A stretch of DNA of 47,903 nt from an uncultured Anaerolineaceae bacterium (GCA_927443345.1 CAKMKJ010000036.1:1-47903); one strand, 5' to 3'; counted from the first letter of the stretch, positions 1 through 8,855 are shown. Program-made: numbers and translations. Notes: generated by a model from the letters alone, not told the origin.

Positions 1-1161
1 TTCCATGACCAGCGCCAGCACGTAGATGACAATAATTGCAACCAGCGAAGATGTGGTCTGCAGCATGCCAGCCGCGCTGTTGAGAATGGTATCCATCACA
101 CCGCCGGATGTGACAATAAATTTGATGCTGGCCGCCATAAGGATAAGGGGGATACCAGGCGCCAAGCCGCTGATTCCCTCAAGCATGGCTTTGCCAATCA
201 GTTTGCCCTTGGCGCCAGAAATAATACCTGAAAGCAGTCCGCCGACAAAGAAAAGCACACCCACCAACGGCAAGGCATAGTCTGCCAAAAATTGGATTTT
301 TGAACTGCCAAACAAGGTCAGGATGATTAATAAAACGAAAAAGCCAAAAGTAAGACCTGCCAGACCCAGTCTGCCTCCACCAGCCGCCATGCCATCGAGG
401 TCAAGTTTGGCATACCGTTTGCGCTCAGCTTGATCTTCTTTGAAGATATAAGAAGCCTCAGGGTTGCGGTCAATTTTCTTGGCATAAGAGACTAAAAACC
501 AGATCAAAACAAGATAGACCACGATAAAAATGGGGATGCGAAATTCCCAACCAGAAAAAGCAGGCAAGCCTGCCAGTTTTTGCGCCACCCCAATAGTGAA
601 GGGGTTGGTAATGGCGGCTGAGAAACCCATGTTTGTTGCCAAAATACTCATACCCAGCCCTACCAGTGCATCCCAACCCAGTGAATATGACAACGCAATC
701 ATCAGCGGAACGAGCGGCACTATTTCTTCAAACAACCCCAGAAAAGAACCGAGCGACATGAAGAAAAAGCAGATCACGACCAGCAGCAGATACTTCTGCT
801 TGCCAAAAGTCTTTACAATGCGCGCGAGAACAGATTTTAATATGCCGCATTTATCCAATACAGCAAAAGCAGCGCTGACCAAGAGAATAAAAACAATAAT
901 TGTGATGATCACCAGGGCGTCCGGTCCACCCAGCACCTCAATGGGGGCTGTCAACCAACGCCAGATGGGATAATCCATGCCGGTGGTAACCTGGTAGGAA
1001 TCCGGGATGATCACCTCTCGCCCATCGACCAGGGTACGTTCGTAACTGCCGGTGGGGAGCACGCGGGTGAGTACGCCCGCAACGAGCATCAACAAAAGAA
1101 TGATGAGTGCAGATTGAATAAATGCTTTCTTGCTGATCTGTGCGCCAGCTTTTTCGTCCAT
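1..1161 (-). CDS. YfcC-family membrane transporter (3' part outside the window)
   Basis: The frame runs from an ATG at 1161 to the window edge without a stop (387 codons), so the C terminus is missing; complete relatives are about 470-510 residues. It is a strongly hydrophobic, multi-pass protein. A block around residues 165-195 contains SILATNMGFSAAITNPFTIG, the conserved Asn/Thr-rich segment of the YfcC / C4-dicarboxylate anaerobic carrier (DcuC-like) superfamily. Members sit in the inner membrane and move carboxylates or basic amino acids; the substrate cannot be read from sequence. AGAGGT lies just upstream of the start. The gene is divergent from the metallopeptidase gene at 1396. Confident on family, not on substrate. 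Confidence 0.85.
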   Translation of the reverse strand, partial: MDEKAGAQISKKAFIQSALIILLLMLVAGVLTRVLPTGSYERTLVDGREVIIPDSYQVTTGMDYPIWRWLTAPIEVLGGPDALVIITIIVFILLVSAAFAVLDKCGILKSVLARIVKTFGKQKYLLLVVICFFFMSLGSFLGLFEEIVPLVPLMIALSYSLGWDALVGLGMSILATNMGFSAAITNPFTIGVAQKLAGLPAFSGWEFRIPIFIVVYLVLIWFLVSYAKKIDRNPEASYIFKEDQAERKRYAKLDLDGMAAGGGRLGLAGLTFGFFVLLIILTLFGSSKIQFLADYALPLVGVLFFVGGLLSGIISGAKGKLIGKAMLEGISGLAPGIPLILMAASIKFIVTSGGVMDTILNSAAGMLQTTSSLVAIIVIYVLALVME

Positions 1162-1395
1162 GGGTGACCTCTTTATGATGATTGGATTTGAAATAGTGTA
1201 TAAGCGGTTGGCGTGGTTGTCAACTAAATTTTGAAGTTTGAATAATTGTTACAAATTTATCCTTTATATCTCAAAGTGAATTGTTGATCTTTAGAAAAGT
1301 AACACAACACCCAAAGCCAATTTCAAATAAAAAACTCCAAACACTGGTAAGATAATTCAGTTTTAATATCTCATTTTTAGAATGAATTACACTGC

Positions 1396-2112
1396 ATGCC
1401 CGAAACTGCACACTCCATATCCATCGCTGGTAAAACCATCCCCTACAAGATCAGGGTATCCACACGCGCCACCAGGCTGCGGATCACCGTCTCGGCTAAT
1501 GGGGTGACGGTTACGCTGCCCAAGGGTGTGCCGCAGCGTGAAGCCGAAACCTTTTTAAAACAAAATGCAGTCTGGCTGAATACGCAATTAGAACGTACCA
1601 CCAGGTTGACCAAATCCCCCGCCCTGCCCGCGGATGTTATGCTCTGGCACGGCGAAGCCGTGCAGCTTCAACGCATTGAAGAGGCTGATCGAAAATCGCG
1701 GGTCAAGGTGGAGGCTGCAAAAGGAAGATTAAGAGTTTACATGCCTGCGGGTTCCAAAGCCTCCACCCGCCTGGCAGCCGAAGCCTGGATGCGCGCCAAC
1801 GCGCGCGCCGAGATTGAGCAAGTGGTTGTGGAACAGTCCCGCCGCATGAACGCCAAACCAAAAGCTGTCAGTATCCGCGATCAGCGCACCCGTTGGGGAA
1901 GCTGTTCAAGCCGGGGCAACCTGGCTTTCAATTGGCGTCTGGTGATGACTCCGCCCAGTGTGTTGGAATATGTGGTGGTACACGAACTTGCTCACATGTT
2001 TGAGCTCAACCATTCTAAAAATTTTTGGGACATCGTGGCCAGGTATTTCCCCGAATATCAGAAGGCGCGCTCATGGCTGCGAAAAAATGCATCCGCATTA
2101 AGAGTTGAGTAA
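1396..2112 (+). CDS. YgjP-like (DUF45) zinc metallopeptidase
   Basis: A 238-residue protein of the usual length for the YgjP/DUF45 family (M48-like, SprT-related). The C-terminal half carries the family signature: an R-x-WGSCSSRGN motif, then the zinc-binding HELAH at about residues 196-200 and the third ligand in an NHSKNFW segment about ten residues later. The N-terminal half is a beta-rich domain with many basic residues. There is no signal peptide, so it is probably cytosolic. The in vivo substrate of this family is not established; in some genomes it accompanies type I restriction genes, but none are visible here. The ATG at 1396 has no clear Shine-Dalgarno sequence. It is followed after 39 nt by the acetyltransferase gene, which has its own promoter. 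Confidence 0.88.
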   Translation: MPETAHSISIAGKTIPYKIRVSTRATRLRITVSANGVTVTLPKGVPQREAETFLKQNAVWLNTQLERTTRLTKSPALPADVMLWHGEAVQLQRIEEADRKSRVKVEAAKGRLRVYMPAGSKASTRLAAEAWMRANARAEIEQVVVEQSRRMNAKPKAVSIRDQRTRWGSCSSRGNLAFNWRLVMTPPSVLEYVVVHELAHMFELNHSKNFWDIVARYFPEYQKARSWLRKNASALRVE

Positions 2113-2138
2113 CGCTGGAAACTGAAACCTGCACAAGG

Positions 2139-2144
2139 TATAAT
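2139..2144 (+). promoter_or_regulatory. -10 box of a probable leaderless promoter
   Basis: TATAAT, preceded by AAGG, ends 7 nt before the ATG at 2152. A TGGAAA hexamer 17 bp upstream (4 of 6 matches to TTGACA) could be the -35. No Shine-Dalgarno sequence fits between the box and the ATG, so transcription would begin at or next to the start codon. Confidence 0.6.
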
Positions 2145-2151
2145 TCTCACC

Positions 2152-3174
2152 ATGGAATTCACTTACTATAAAACCTTCCCATCAGAATTAAAAGAAGAAT
2201 GGAACCAACTGCTTGCCAAAAGCGCAAATGATGTGCCCTTTCTGCGTTTTGAATACCTTGCAGATTGGTGGCAGACGCGCGGCGGCGGCGAATGGCCGTC
2301 AGAGGCAGAGCTGGCGATTCTGGTAGCGCATGAAGGCTCCGAACTGGTCGGCATTGCCCCATTGTTCCTCACAGAGCATGAAGGCCGCAAAAAACTGATG
2401 CTGCTCGGCTGCATTGAAATCAGCGACTTTCTCGACCTGATCGTTTCTGCGGATCGCTCGCGCGTGTTTCTAGAAGCTTTGTTAAACTACATCTCAGACC
2501 AACTAATGCCGCAAGGGATTCATTCGGTAGATCTATATAACCTGCTTGAAGATTCGCCGACCGTGCAGCAATTATCAGAAGCCAGAAAAGCAGCCGGTTT
2601 TGAAGTAAACAAAACGGTTTTGCAGCATGCCCCTTTCATCAGTCTGCCAGGTGATTGGGAGCTTTACCTCGAATCCATCGACAAGAAGCAGCGGCATGAG
2701 ATCAGACGTAAGATGCGCCGTGCAGCAGAAGCGGATGCCAGCGTGGAGGTATATTTCACTTCTGACCAATCCAATGTTGAAGAAGACACGCAGGCATTTT
2801 TGGGCTTGATGGCACAGGACCCCGAAAAAGCGGTTTTTTTGACGCCTGCCATGCGCGAACAATTCAAGATCAGCATTCAACGCGCCTTTGAGAACGGCTG
2901 GCTGCAGTTGGCATTCCTCCAGGTTGATGGTGAGAATGCTGCCGCTTATCTTAATATGGATTATCAAAACCGCATTTGGGTCTACAACTCAGGTCTTGAC
3001 CGCCGTTTCATGGAATATTCACCCGGGTGGGTGCTGCTCGGTCACCTACTGATGTGGGCCAATGAAAACAAGCGCAGCGCTTTTGATTTCTTGCGCGGCA
3101 ATGAAGACTATAAATACAAGTTTGGCGCAGTGGATCGGTTTGTCTGCCGAGTTACATTATCAAAAAAGATATAA
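2152..3174 (+). CDS. CelD/FemAB-like GNAT acetyltransferase
   Basis: A 340-residue protein with the layout of the Acetyltransf_6 (CelD/BcsL) group: an N-terminal half starting FTYYKTFPSELKEEWNQLL and a central basic helix KKQRHEIRRKMRRA (about residues 178-191). The C-terminal GNAT domain has GWLQLAFLQVDGENAAAYLN and GWVLLGHLLMWANENK. These proteins are soluble acyltransferases often linked to polysaccharide or cell-envelope modification, by analogy with aminoacyl-transferring FemAB folds. The acceptor here is unknown. It appears to be transcribed alone from the leaderless-type promoter at 2139 and converges on the M20 peptidase gene across a bidirectional terminator. Confidence 0.82.
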   Translation: MEFTYYKTFPSELKEEWNQLLAKSANDVPFLRFEYLADWWQTRGGGEWPSEAELAILVAHEGSELVGIAPLFLTEHEGRKKLMLLGCIEISDFLDLIVSADRSRVFLEALLNYISDQLMPQGIHSVDLYNLLEDSPTVQQLSEARKAAGFEVNKTVLQHAPFISLPGDWELYLESIDKKQRHEIRRKMRRAAEADASVEVYFTSDQSNVEEDTQAFLGLMAQDPEKAVFLTPAMREQFKISIQRAFENGWLQLAFLQVDGENAAAYLNMDYQNRIWVYNSGLDRRFMEYSPGWVLLGHLLMWANENKRSAFDFLRGNEDYKYKFGAVDRFVCRVTLSKKI

Positions 3175-3176
3175 AC

Positions 3177-3391
3177 CCTTAACCACGAAAAATGCGAAAT
3201 TTACTTAACACACAAAGATTTTTATATGGTCTATCATATCAAGAATATTTTTAAGAATGTTCAATAATTTTTACTAACACATTCCAGTTAGCTTTATTGC
3301 AAAAATTATGTGTTAAAAATCGCCTTTAAAAGGCGATTTTTATATTGTTTTTTGTGTATTTAGAATTTTTGGTGTATTTCGTGGTTAAAAA
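3177..3391. repeat. Inverted pair of TTAACCACGAA repeats between convergent genes
   Basis: The left copy (about 3179-3222) begins CTTAACCACGAAAAATGCG. The right copy (about 3340-3389), read on the minus strand, begins TTTAACCACGAAATACACC. They flank the bidirectional terminator at 3315-3341 and are oriented head-out. Related copies occur at 7833, 8040, 9298, 11336 and 11553. Confidence 0.65.
3315..3341. terminator. Bidirectional rho-independent terminator
   Basis: The arms AAAAATCGCC and GGCGATTTTT flank a short A/T loop. An A run precedes and a T run follows, so the hairpin can serve both the upstream plus-strand acetyltransferase gene and the downstream minus-strand M20 gene. Confidence 0.85.
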
Positions 3392-3396
3392 AATAT

Positions 3397-4884
3397 TTAC
3401 AACTCTTTTTGAGACCAGCGCACCATAACGCGATAGATGGTATCCGCCATCTGTTGAAACTCATCGATACCAATGCGTTCATTCACACCATGGATACGGT
3501 CTAAATCTTCTTCATTGACCACCATGGGGATGAAGCGGTAAACACAATCGCTGATCTCGCAGAAGTTGCGTGAATCCGTGCCACCCAGCATGATATAAGG
3601 CGCAACAGCAGACCCAGGCCAAATCTCGCCAATCACAGAGGCGATATGACGGTAAGCGTTGCCATCCACGGGTGAAAGCGGTGAGGCTTCCCAGGCTTTT
3701 TGATCCATGGGCTCAAAGGTGACACGCTTGTCTTTGATCACAAAGCGAATATACTCGCAAACATCTGCGATGGATTGTCCGGGCAGGATGCGGAAGTTGA
3801 CTACAGCTTCAGCAACAGACGGCAGCATATTATCTTTCACACCACTGTGAAAAAGGGTGGGCGCTGTGGTCGTGCGGATGGTGGCATCCGTTTCACCTTT
3901 GGCAGACAATATCTTAGCGATGATACCGCCAAACAACCAGAGATTGGCAAAAGCCATTTGCATCATTGGAGAGGCTGCACCGCCCAACCCCTGGAACATG
4001 GGTTTGACCATGCGCACATCCGTTGGAAAACGATTATTTTCAAGCCGGTTGATAGCCCGAGAGAGAATTCCAATAGCAGTTTCTTTTGGAGGAGTGGAGG
4101 AATGTGCGCCTGTGGCCTGGACGGTGAATTTGAGGGAGAGGTAACCTTTTTCCGAAATACCAATCGTGGCGACATAGCCCTTAACACCTGGAATGATGCC
4201 ATCATAAACAGCACCACCTTCATCAATTACTGCCTCAACACGAACACCCTTTCCTTTCAGATGTTTGACCACGGCCATTGCGCCAGTGCCCAATACTTCC
4301 TCGTTATGGCTGAAAGTGAGAATGATGGTGCGGTCGGGTTTAAATTTTGCCGCCAACAAAGCTTCAACAGATTCAAAAACCGAGATCATCTGGCACTTAA
4401 TATCCATAGTGCCGCGACCCCAGATGAACCCGTCAGCAATTTTTCCTGAAAATGGCGGATAGGTCCATTGATCGAGAGTATATTCATCCGCGGGCACCAC
4501 ATCTTGATGAGCCATAAAAACCACAGGGTTCAGCGATGGTTCTTTGCCTTCCCAAGTAAAGATCATGGTGTGCCCGTCCACAAGTTCTTTCTGAAGATTC
4601 TTATGGGTAAGTGGATAAGTCTTGGCCAACAAGGCTTGCATCGTTTCGAAATTTTCTATGACATCTTCTTTGGCATCTTCGTGAGAGATGGTTTGGATCT
4701 TGATCACAGACGATAGATGCTCCGCTAACACTTGTGGATCTTGAGCAAACCTGGGTACACCGTATTTAAATGGAATGGTAATGGAATCAGACTTTCTTGC
4801 AAATAACAGGGTTTTGATCAGAATAAATGCCAAAACAAAAAGAATAAAAGCGATAATGATCACAACAATATTGGTTGGAGACAT
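3397..4884 (-). CDS. Membrane-anchored M20-family peptidase (CPS1/PM20D1-like)
   Basis: A 495-residue protein, longer than soluble M20 dipeptidases and matching the carboxypeptidase S / PM20D1 branch. Residues about 5-30 form one hydrophobic segment (IVVIIIAFILFVLAFILI), so it is probably anchored in the membrane. Catalytic landmarks in order are MAHQDVVPAD (metal-ligand His/Asp), GRGTMDIK (bridging Asp), SHNEEVLGTGA (catalytic Glu pair), IDEGGAV, a LGGTDSRNF block and a terminal HGVNERI with the last metal-ligand His. It should be a di-zinc hydrolase of peptide or N-acyl amino acid bonds; the exact substrate is open. The start is supported by GAGGTGAAAC just upstream of the ATG. The upstream CBS gene has its own terminator, so this gene is separately transcribed. 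Confidence 0.88.
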   Translation of the reverse strand: MSPTNIVVIIIAFILFVLAFILIKTLLFARKSDSITIPFKYGVPRFAQDPQVLAEHLSSVIKIQTISHEDAKEDVIENFETMQALLAKTYPLTHKNLQKELVDGHTMIFTWEGKEPSLNPVVFMAHQDVVPADEYTLDQWTYPPFSGKIADGFIWGRGTMDIKCQMISVFESVEALLAAKFKPDRTIILTFSHNEEVLGTGAMAVVKHLKGKGVRVEAVIDEGGAVYDGIIPGVKGYVATIGISEKGYLSLKFTVQATGAHSSTPPKETAIGILSRAINRLENNRFPTDVRMVKPMFQGLGGAASPMMQMAFANLWLFGGIIAKILSAKGETDATIRTTTAPTLFHSGVKDNMLPSVAEAVVNFRILPGQSIADVCEYIRFVIKDKRVTFEPMDQKAWEASPLSPVDGNAYRHIASVIGEIWPGSAVAPYIMLGGTDSRNFCEISDCVYRFIPMVVNEEDLDRIHGVNERIGIDEFQQMADTIYRVMVRWSQKEL

Positions 4885-4956
4885 GTTTCACCTCGGATTA
4901 AAAATGAAGTCACTTGAAATAACATATCAAGCGATCGCGTTAACACTTACATTAGG

Positions 4957-4962
4957 ATTATA
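4957..4962 (-). promoter_or_regulatory. Candidate -10 box for the M20 gene
   Basis: On the minus strand this reads TATAAT, about 70 nt upstream of the ATG at 4884, and lies after the terminator of the CBS gene. No good -35 hexamer was found at 16-18 bp, so the assignment is tentative. Confidence 0.35.
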
Positions 4963-4981
4963 GCATCAGGAAATAGAAACG

Positions 4982-5031
4982 GCCATGCGTCTGCTTTAAA
5001 TGCGAATGATGAAGAAAATCAGACGCATGGC
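4982..5031 (-). terminator. Hairpin downstream of the CBS-domain gene
   Basis: Twelve-base perfect arms, GCCATGCGTCTG and CAGACGCATGGC, are separated by an A-rich loop of about 26 nt. On the minus strand the stem is followed by CGTTTCTATTTCC, a weak T-rich tail. It lies 9 nt beyond the stop of the CBS-domain gene. Confidence 0.6.
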
Positions 5032-5039
5032 TAATGGTG

Positions 5040-5480
5040 TTATGACATCAATTCCATGCCCATTCTGAAGTTTTCCATACCAGCGATCAATGCTTCTTTA
5101 TCGCTCACAACAGTTTTAATTACATCAATAATGGATATGACCCCGACCACTTTACCGTCTTTGACCACAGGCAAATGGCGAAAATGTTTATCTATCATTT
5201 GCGCCATACAAGCTTCAGCAGATTGGTCCGGACTGACAAAATAGACCTGTCGAGTCATCACATCTTGTAATGCTGTCGTCTCAGGATTTCCCTTCAAGGT
5301 GCCTTTTCTGGCGTAATCACGCTCAGTAAAAATACCAAGAAGTTTTTCACCTTCCATAATCAAAACCGCCCCAACATCTTTATCCGCCATCAATTTAAGA
5401 GCATCATGAATGGTTTTCTCAGGAGACAATGAAAATATCACTTTGCCTTTATCATCTAACATCGATTCTACGGTTGCCAT
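5040..5480 (-). CDS. CBS-domain pair protein
   Basis: I place the start at the ATG at 5480 because GGAGGAAAC lies directly upstream. An in-frame extension to 5570 adds 30 residues without any ribosome site. The 146-residue protein is two CBS motifs and little else. The first covers about residues 10-70 (KTIHDALKLMADKDVGAVLI ... GIFTERDYARK). The second covers about residues 80-135 (AEACMAQMIDKHFRHLPVV ... GVISIIDVI). Such pairs bind adenine nucleotides such as AMP, ATP or SAM and act as stand-alone regulatory modules; the partner is unknown. It is divergent from the DinB-like gene, with a 108-bp AT-rich gap. Confidence 0.9.
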   Translation of the reverse strand: MATVESMLDDKGKVIFSLSPEKTIHDALKLMADKDVGAVLIMEGEKLLGIFTERDYARKGTLKGNPETTALQDVMTRQVYFVSPDQSAEACMAQMIDKHFRHLPVVKDGKVVGVISIIDVIKTVVSDKEALIAGMENFRMGMELMS

Positions 5481-5588
5481 GTTTCCTCCAAAAAATTTAT
5501 ATATACTTATCATATTGCATTTGGTATAAATAATCAATCGATTTTTGGTCATAATTACCATAATTATCAAAAAGCAAGGATAATAATC

Positions 5589-6077
5589 ATGAAATATCCA
5601 GACGCTGAATCACTGATTCAAAAATATAAACTAACTGCTTATATCATTCACCGCCAAACAGAAGGCATTACTAACGAAGAGAGTATCATCCAACCGCCTG
5701 TTAGAGGCAACTGTATGAACTGGATTCTTGGTCATATCCTCAATGACCGAAATCTCGTCTTGTCTCTTCTAGGAGAAGAATTAGTTTTTGATAAAGCGGA
5801 AGCCGAACGTTATCAACGTGATTCTGAACCGGTAAGCAGATTGGAAGAAGGTCTTCTATTTGAAAAACTGCTTGAAAAATTTGATCTCTCACAAAAGCGG
5901 ATTGTTTCAGGCTTGCGATCCATAACATCAGAAAGGCAGGCTGAAATTGACCAGGTCGGAACCCGAAAGGAAGAAGTCGGCGCTCTCATTTCATTTATCC
6001 ACTGGCACGAAACCTATCACACCGGGCAATTTGAGTTGTTAAGACAGTTGGCTGGTAAAAACGATAAGGTCATCTAA
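5589..6077 (+). CDS. DinB-like four-helix protein
   Basis: A 162-residue protein of typical DinB/YfiT size. It shows the fold's metal-binding histidines in a usual arrangement: NWILGHILNDRN near residue 45 and HWHETYHTGQFELLRQ near residues 138-153, the HxxxYHxGQ element being the family hallmark. These are small cytosolic proteins, some of them metal-dependent thiol transferases; the function here is unassigned. AAGGA occurs 10 nt upstream of the ATG. A degraded SRPBCC gene follows, and that protein type is often found near DinB genes. Confidence 0.85.
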   Translation: MKYPDAESLIQKYKLTAYIIHRQTEGITNEESIIQPPVRGNCMNWILGHILNDRNLVLSLLGEELVFDKAEAERYQRDSEPVSRLEEGLLFEKLLEKFDLSQKRIVSGLRSITSERQAEIDQVGTRKEEVGALISFIHWHETYHTGQFELLRQLAGKNDKVI

Positions 6078-6099
6078 TCCTCAAGTACGTGTAAAGTAG

Positions 6100-6539
6100 A
6101 AGGCTTTTCCGTTAGTGTTGAGCTTCCAGTTAAAGGTTGTGCTTATTCGCGCCTGGCAGAATAGCGCGGACCGCACCACATTCACCGGCTCAAAAAAGGT
6201 GATTGATGCTTGTGTTGGAAGAAGCTACATCTCCTGAATGGGTTATGTCTGGGGAGAAATTCTTGATATGAATTCGCCAACCAGAATTGTGTAAACCTGG
6301 CGGAACACAGAGTTTTCAGTTGCAGACGCAGATTTCAAACTGCAAATTTTACTAGAACTAATTCCCGAGAAACACTGTTAACCATCAAGCACTCCAATGT
6401 CCTTGATGGACAATGGGATATGTACCAAGACGGCTGGAAGGAATATTATTCCAGACTCATGTTGGAATATTTAGGCTACGAATTATTCCATTTCTTGATC
6501 AATATTCGCATAGAACTTCTGAGTATCTATATTCTATGA
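6100..6539 (+). pseudogene. Decayed SRPBCC / AHSA1-like gene
   Basis: Three reading-frame segments together give an AHSA1-type START-fold protein. The first reads GFSVSVELPVK from about 6102. A frameshift near 6155 leads to RAWQNSADRTTFTGSKK, continuing to YVWGEILDMNSPTRIV. A second frame change near 6350 leads to LLTIKHSNVLDGQWDMYQDG, followed by GWKEYYSRLMLEYL, the usual C-terminal helix of this family. In-frame stops occur at 6235-6237 and 6292-6294. With two frameshifts and two stops it cannot be translated as one protein. It fills most of the gap between the DinB gene and the lipoprotein gene. Confidence 0.8.
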
Positions 6540-6623
6540 ACATTTAAGGAAGGCGTAGAGTTATTTAGAATAGATGTTTGTATAATCATAAAAACGATTC
6601 ATATTCATTATTGGGAGGTTGAA

Positions 6624-7799
6624 GTGAAAAGACCCTTAGTTTCGATTTCAGTTATGATGATTTTCGCAATGCTGATGACCTCATGCGGATTTACAATCCA
6701 GGGTAACACACCCGCATTGGATGAAAACGCTATTAATACTGCAGTTGCCCAAACACTGGCGGTCAGCGGAGGAAGTTCTGCAACCAGAACACCGCAAGCT
6801 GAAGCACCCACTGCGGCTCAACCCTCCATCACCCCTCAGCCGCTGGCAACGGTGGCACAATTACCTTCTCCAACACCAACATCTGACAATTGCAATCTGG
6901 CAAAATGGGAGAACGATGTCACCATTCCAGATGGCAGCGTGTTGGCTCCTGATACGGCGTTTATCAAGACCTGGCGCCTCACCAACACCGGCACCTGCAC
7001 CTGGAACACCAACTATGCCATTGTTTTCGCTGGCGGCGACCAGATGAGCGCTCCGGCTGCCACCAACTTGCCTGCCAATGTGCCGCCCGGCGCCACCGTG
7101 GATGTTTCAGTGCAGATGAAAAGCCCTTCAGCAGACGGAAAGTATGCCGGCAATTTCATGCTGCGCAGTGATACCGGCCTCATTTTTGGCACTGGAGCCT
7201 CACATATGGCACCGATTTTTGTCTCCATTGAGGTGGTGAAACTGCAGATCGTAGTCACATTGGTTTTCGGTGGATTTATACCTGTGTTTCCGCTTGAACA
7301 ATTAGTCTATGACTTTGGCTCTAACTACTGCCTTGCCAACTGGCGCAACGCCTCCGGGGTTGGTTTCCTGGCTTGTCCGGGCGCAAAGACAGACGCTGCC
7401 GGGTTCGTCGTGCAGGTGGATTCACCCAAGCTGCAGGATGGCAACACAGTCAACGGCGTTGGTCTGTTTACCCATCCACAGTGGATTGATGGCGGATCAA
7501 TCGCAGGAACTTATCCGATCCTGGCCGTTGAAAATGGCATGAAATTTAAAACCACACTCGGCTGCGGGTTTGGCGGTGCTGCCTGCGATGCACGCTTTAT
7601 GCTGCGCTACCGCATTGATGGCGGTGCTTTGCAAGAGCTGGATCGTTGGGATGTAAAATATGGCGATGCACCGCTCAAACTGAATGTTGATCTCTCTTCA
7701 CTGGCAGGCAAGAATGTTAATTTCGTGCTGCAAGTGGTCACTAATGGTAGTTCGGCTCAAGACTGGGCTTATTGGGTCAACCCGAGGATTGTTAAGTAA
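6624..7799 (+). CDS. Lipoprotein with NBR1-type Ig-like domain
   Basis: The start is a GTG at 6624 with GGGAGG upstream. The 391-residue protein begins with a lipoprotein signal ending MLMTSCGF (Cys about residue 21), followed by a Thr/Pro/Ala-rich linker to about residue 85. Residues about 88-200 match the NBR1 Ig-like domain: DVTIPDGSVLAPDTAFIKTW, RLTNTGTCTWNTNY and LPANVPPGATVDVSVQ. The last about 170 residues are a second beta-rich module with paired cysteines (CGFGGAACDARF) that resembles carbohydrate-binding beta-sandwiches but is not firmly assigned. It should be anchored on the outer face of the membrane. Proteins with this architecture are common in Anaerolineae; the ligand is unknown. 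Confidence 0.85.
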   Translation: MKRPLVSISVMMIFAMLMTSCGFTIQGNTPALDENAINTAVAQTLAVSGGSSATRTPQAEAPTAAQPSITPQPLATVAQLPSPTPTSDNCNLAKWENDVTIPDGSVLAPDTAFIKTWRLTNTGTCTWNTNYAIVFAGGDQMSAPAATNLPANVPPGATVDVSVQMKSPSADGKYAGNFMLRSDTGLIFGTGASHMAPIFVSIEVVKLQIVVTLVFGGFIPVFPLEQLVYDFGSNYCLANWRNASGVGFLACPGAKTDAAGFVVQVDSPKLQDGNTVNGVGLFTHPQWIDGGSIAGTYPILAVENGMKFKTTLGCGFGGAACDARFMLRYRIDGGALQELDRWDVKYGDAPLKLNVDLSSLAGKNVNFVLQVVTNGSSAQDWAYWVNPRIVK

Positions 7800-7832
7800 T
7801 TCATCCGGAGCTCGCAGAGAAAATCAGAAACT

Positions 7833-8072
7833 TAACCACGAAATAACTGAAAACTAAATAAATGTACACCAACGAAGAATAAAAAACGCTACATTTTGCA
7901 GGATTTGTGTTTTTGGTTACCATTTTCGTATTTTTTGGTGTACCAACATGTGTCGTAGTAGATAAAGATTTACCACTAATTTAATCATGCTCATTGATGA
8001 AAAATAGATTTTCATTCTATTGCACTTTAATTTATTGTTTTCCGTGTATTCGTGGTGCGGTTTGTGCGTCCC
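7833..8072. repeat. TTAACCACGAA-type repeats in a convergent intergenic region
   Basis: The gap 7800-8101 has no gene. It contains a direct copy (CTTAACCACGAAATAACTG at about 7831), an inverted pair with arms GTACACCAACG near 7863 and TTTTTTGGTGTAC near 7931, and an opposite-strand copy reading CACCACGAATACACGGAAAA (about 8040-8059). As at 3177-3391, the repeats lie between two convergent genes. Confidence 0.55.
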
Positions 8073-8101
8073 CGAGTCGTGATACGGCGAGAGGAATGCT
8101 C

Positions 8102-8848
8102 TTACCAATAACTCTCCAGGGCATCTGGTGCACGTCTGACGCCGCCGACGATGATACGATCATAGCCCCCGGCGAGCAGATCGGGGACGATGTATTCGAT
8201 GATGCCGCGGGTGACGGGGTCTTCAGCCTGGTTGAAGAGGACGGCCTTTTGCGCGCCAGCGGGGATGTTTTTCAGCCCGCCCAGCGGATGCAGCAGCATG
8301 TCACGCACACTCTCGATGGTGATGGTTTGGCCCTCGAGTAAACCGGTGAGCTCGGCGAAAACCCCGGCGCGGAAGACAGTCTGCTCGTTGAGCGGATTGC
8401 CCAATGCGGAGGCCCCGACCACAACGATGACTTGTTGCGCCCAGGCGGGGATGGGGGGTTCGTGGCCGCCCGGCGCTTTGAGCGGAATGGAGCGCGAACC
8501 GTCCGCCTCGAAGATGAGGTGCACCGCGCTGCGTTCGGCGGCGTGGTGGATCAAGTTCAGCAGGTCTGTTGCGGGGCTGTGCAGGCGGTCATCGTGGGTG
8601 ACGGCGCCGGTGAGCAGGGTGACTTTTTGCTGCAGCCAGAGGGCTGGATTTATGTCTTTTTCTGTCTCGATGACGCAATGGCGGTCAGCGATGGTGGTTT
8701 GGTCGGTGCCGAGGTGGGTCGTGGTGGTGACCCAGGCGGCGCCCTCAACCTGCCGCGCCAGCGCAGCCATGGCGGAGGTTTTGCCGCCTGCCCCGACAAT
8801 GGCAATGCAGAGAGGAAGTTTGGGATTAAGAGCCTGAAGAAGGTTCAT
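8102..8848 (-). CDS. yqeC: YqeC-like protein (selenium-dependent hydroxylase accessory family)
   Basis: I place the start at the ATG at 8848 (248 residues) because a TATAAT box ends 7 nt upstream. An in-frame extension to 8911 would put the start upstream of that box. The protein opens with a P-loop-like CIAIVGAGGKTSAMAALA followed by WVTTTTHLG. Later it has IFEADGSRSIPLKAPGGHEP and the C-terminal GGYDRIIVGGVRRAP. This order matches the YqeC family, proposed to help maturation of selenium-dependent molybdenum hydroxylases. No molybdenum hydroxylase, selenium or XdhC-type gene is visible nearby, so here it is an orphan. The biochemical role is not established. Confidence 0.8.
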   Translation of the reverse strand: MNLLQALNPKLPLCIAIVGAGGKTSAMAALARQVEGAAWVTTTTHLGTDQTTIADRHCVIETEKDINPALWLQQKVTLLTGAVTHDDRLHSPATDLLNLIHHAAERSAVHLIFEADGSRSIPLKAPGGHEPPIPAWAQQVIVVVGASALGNPLNEQTVFRAGVFAELTGLLEGQTITIESVRDMLLHPLGGLKNIPAGAQKAVLFNQAEDPVTRGIIEYIVPDLLAGGYDRIIVGGVRRAPDALESYW

Positions 8849-8855
8849 GAGGTTA

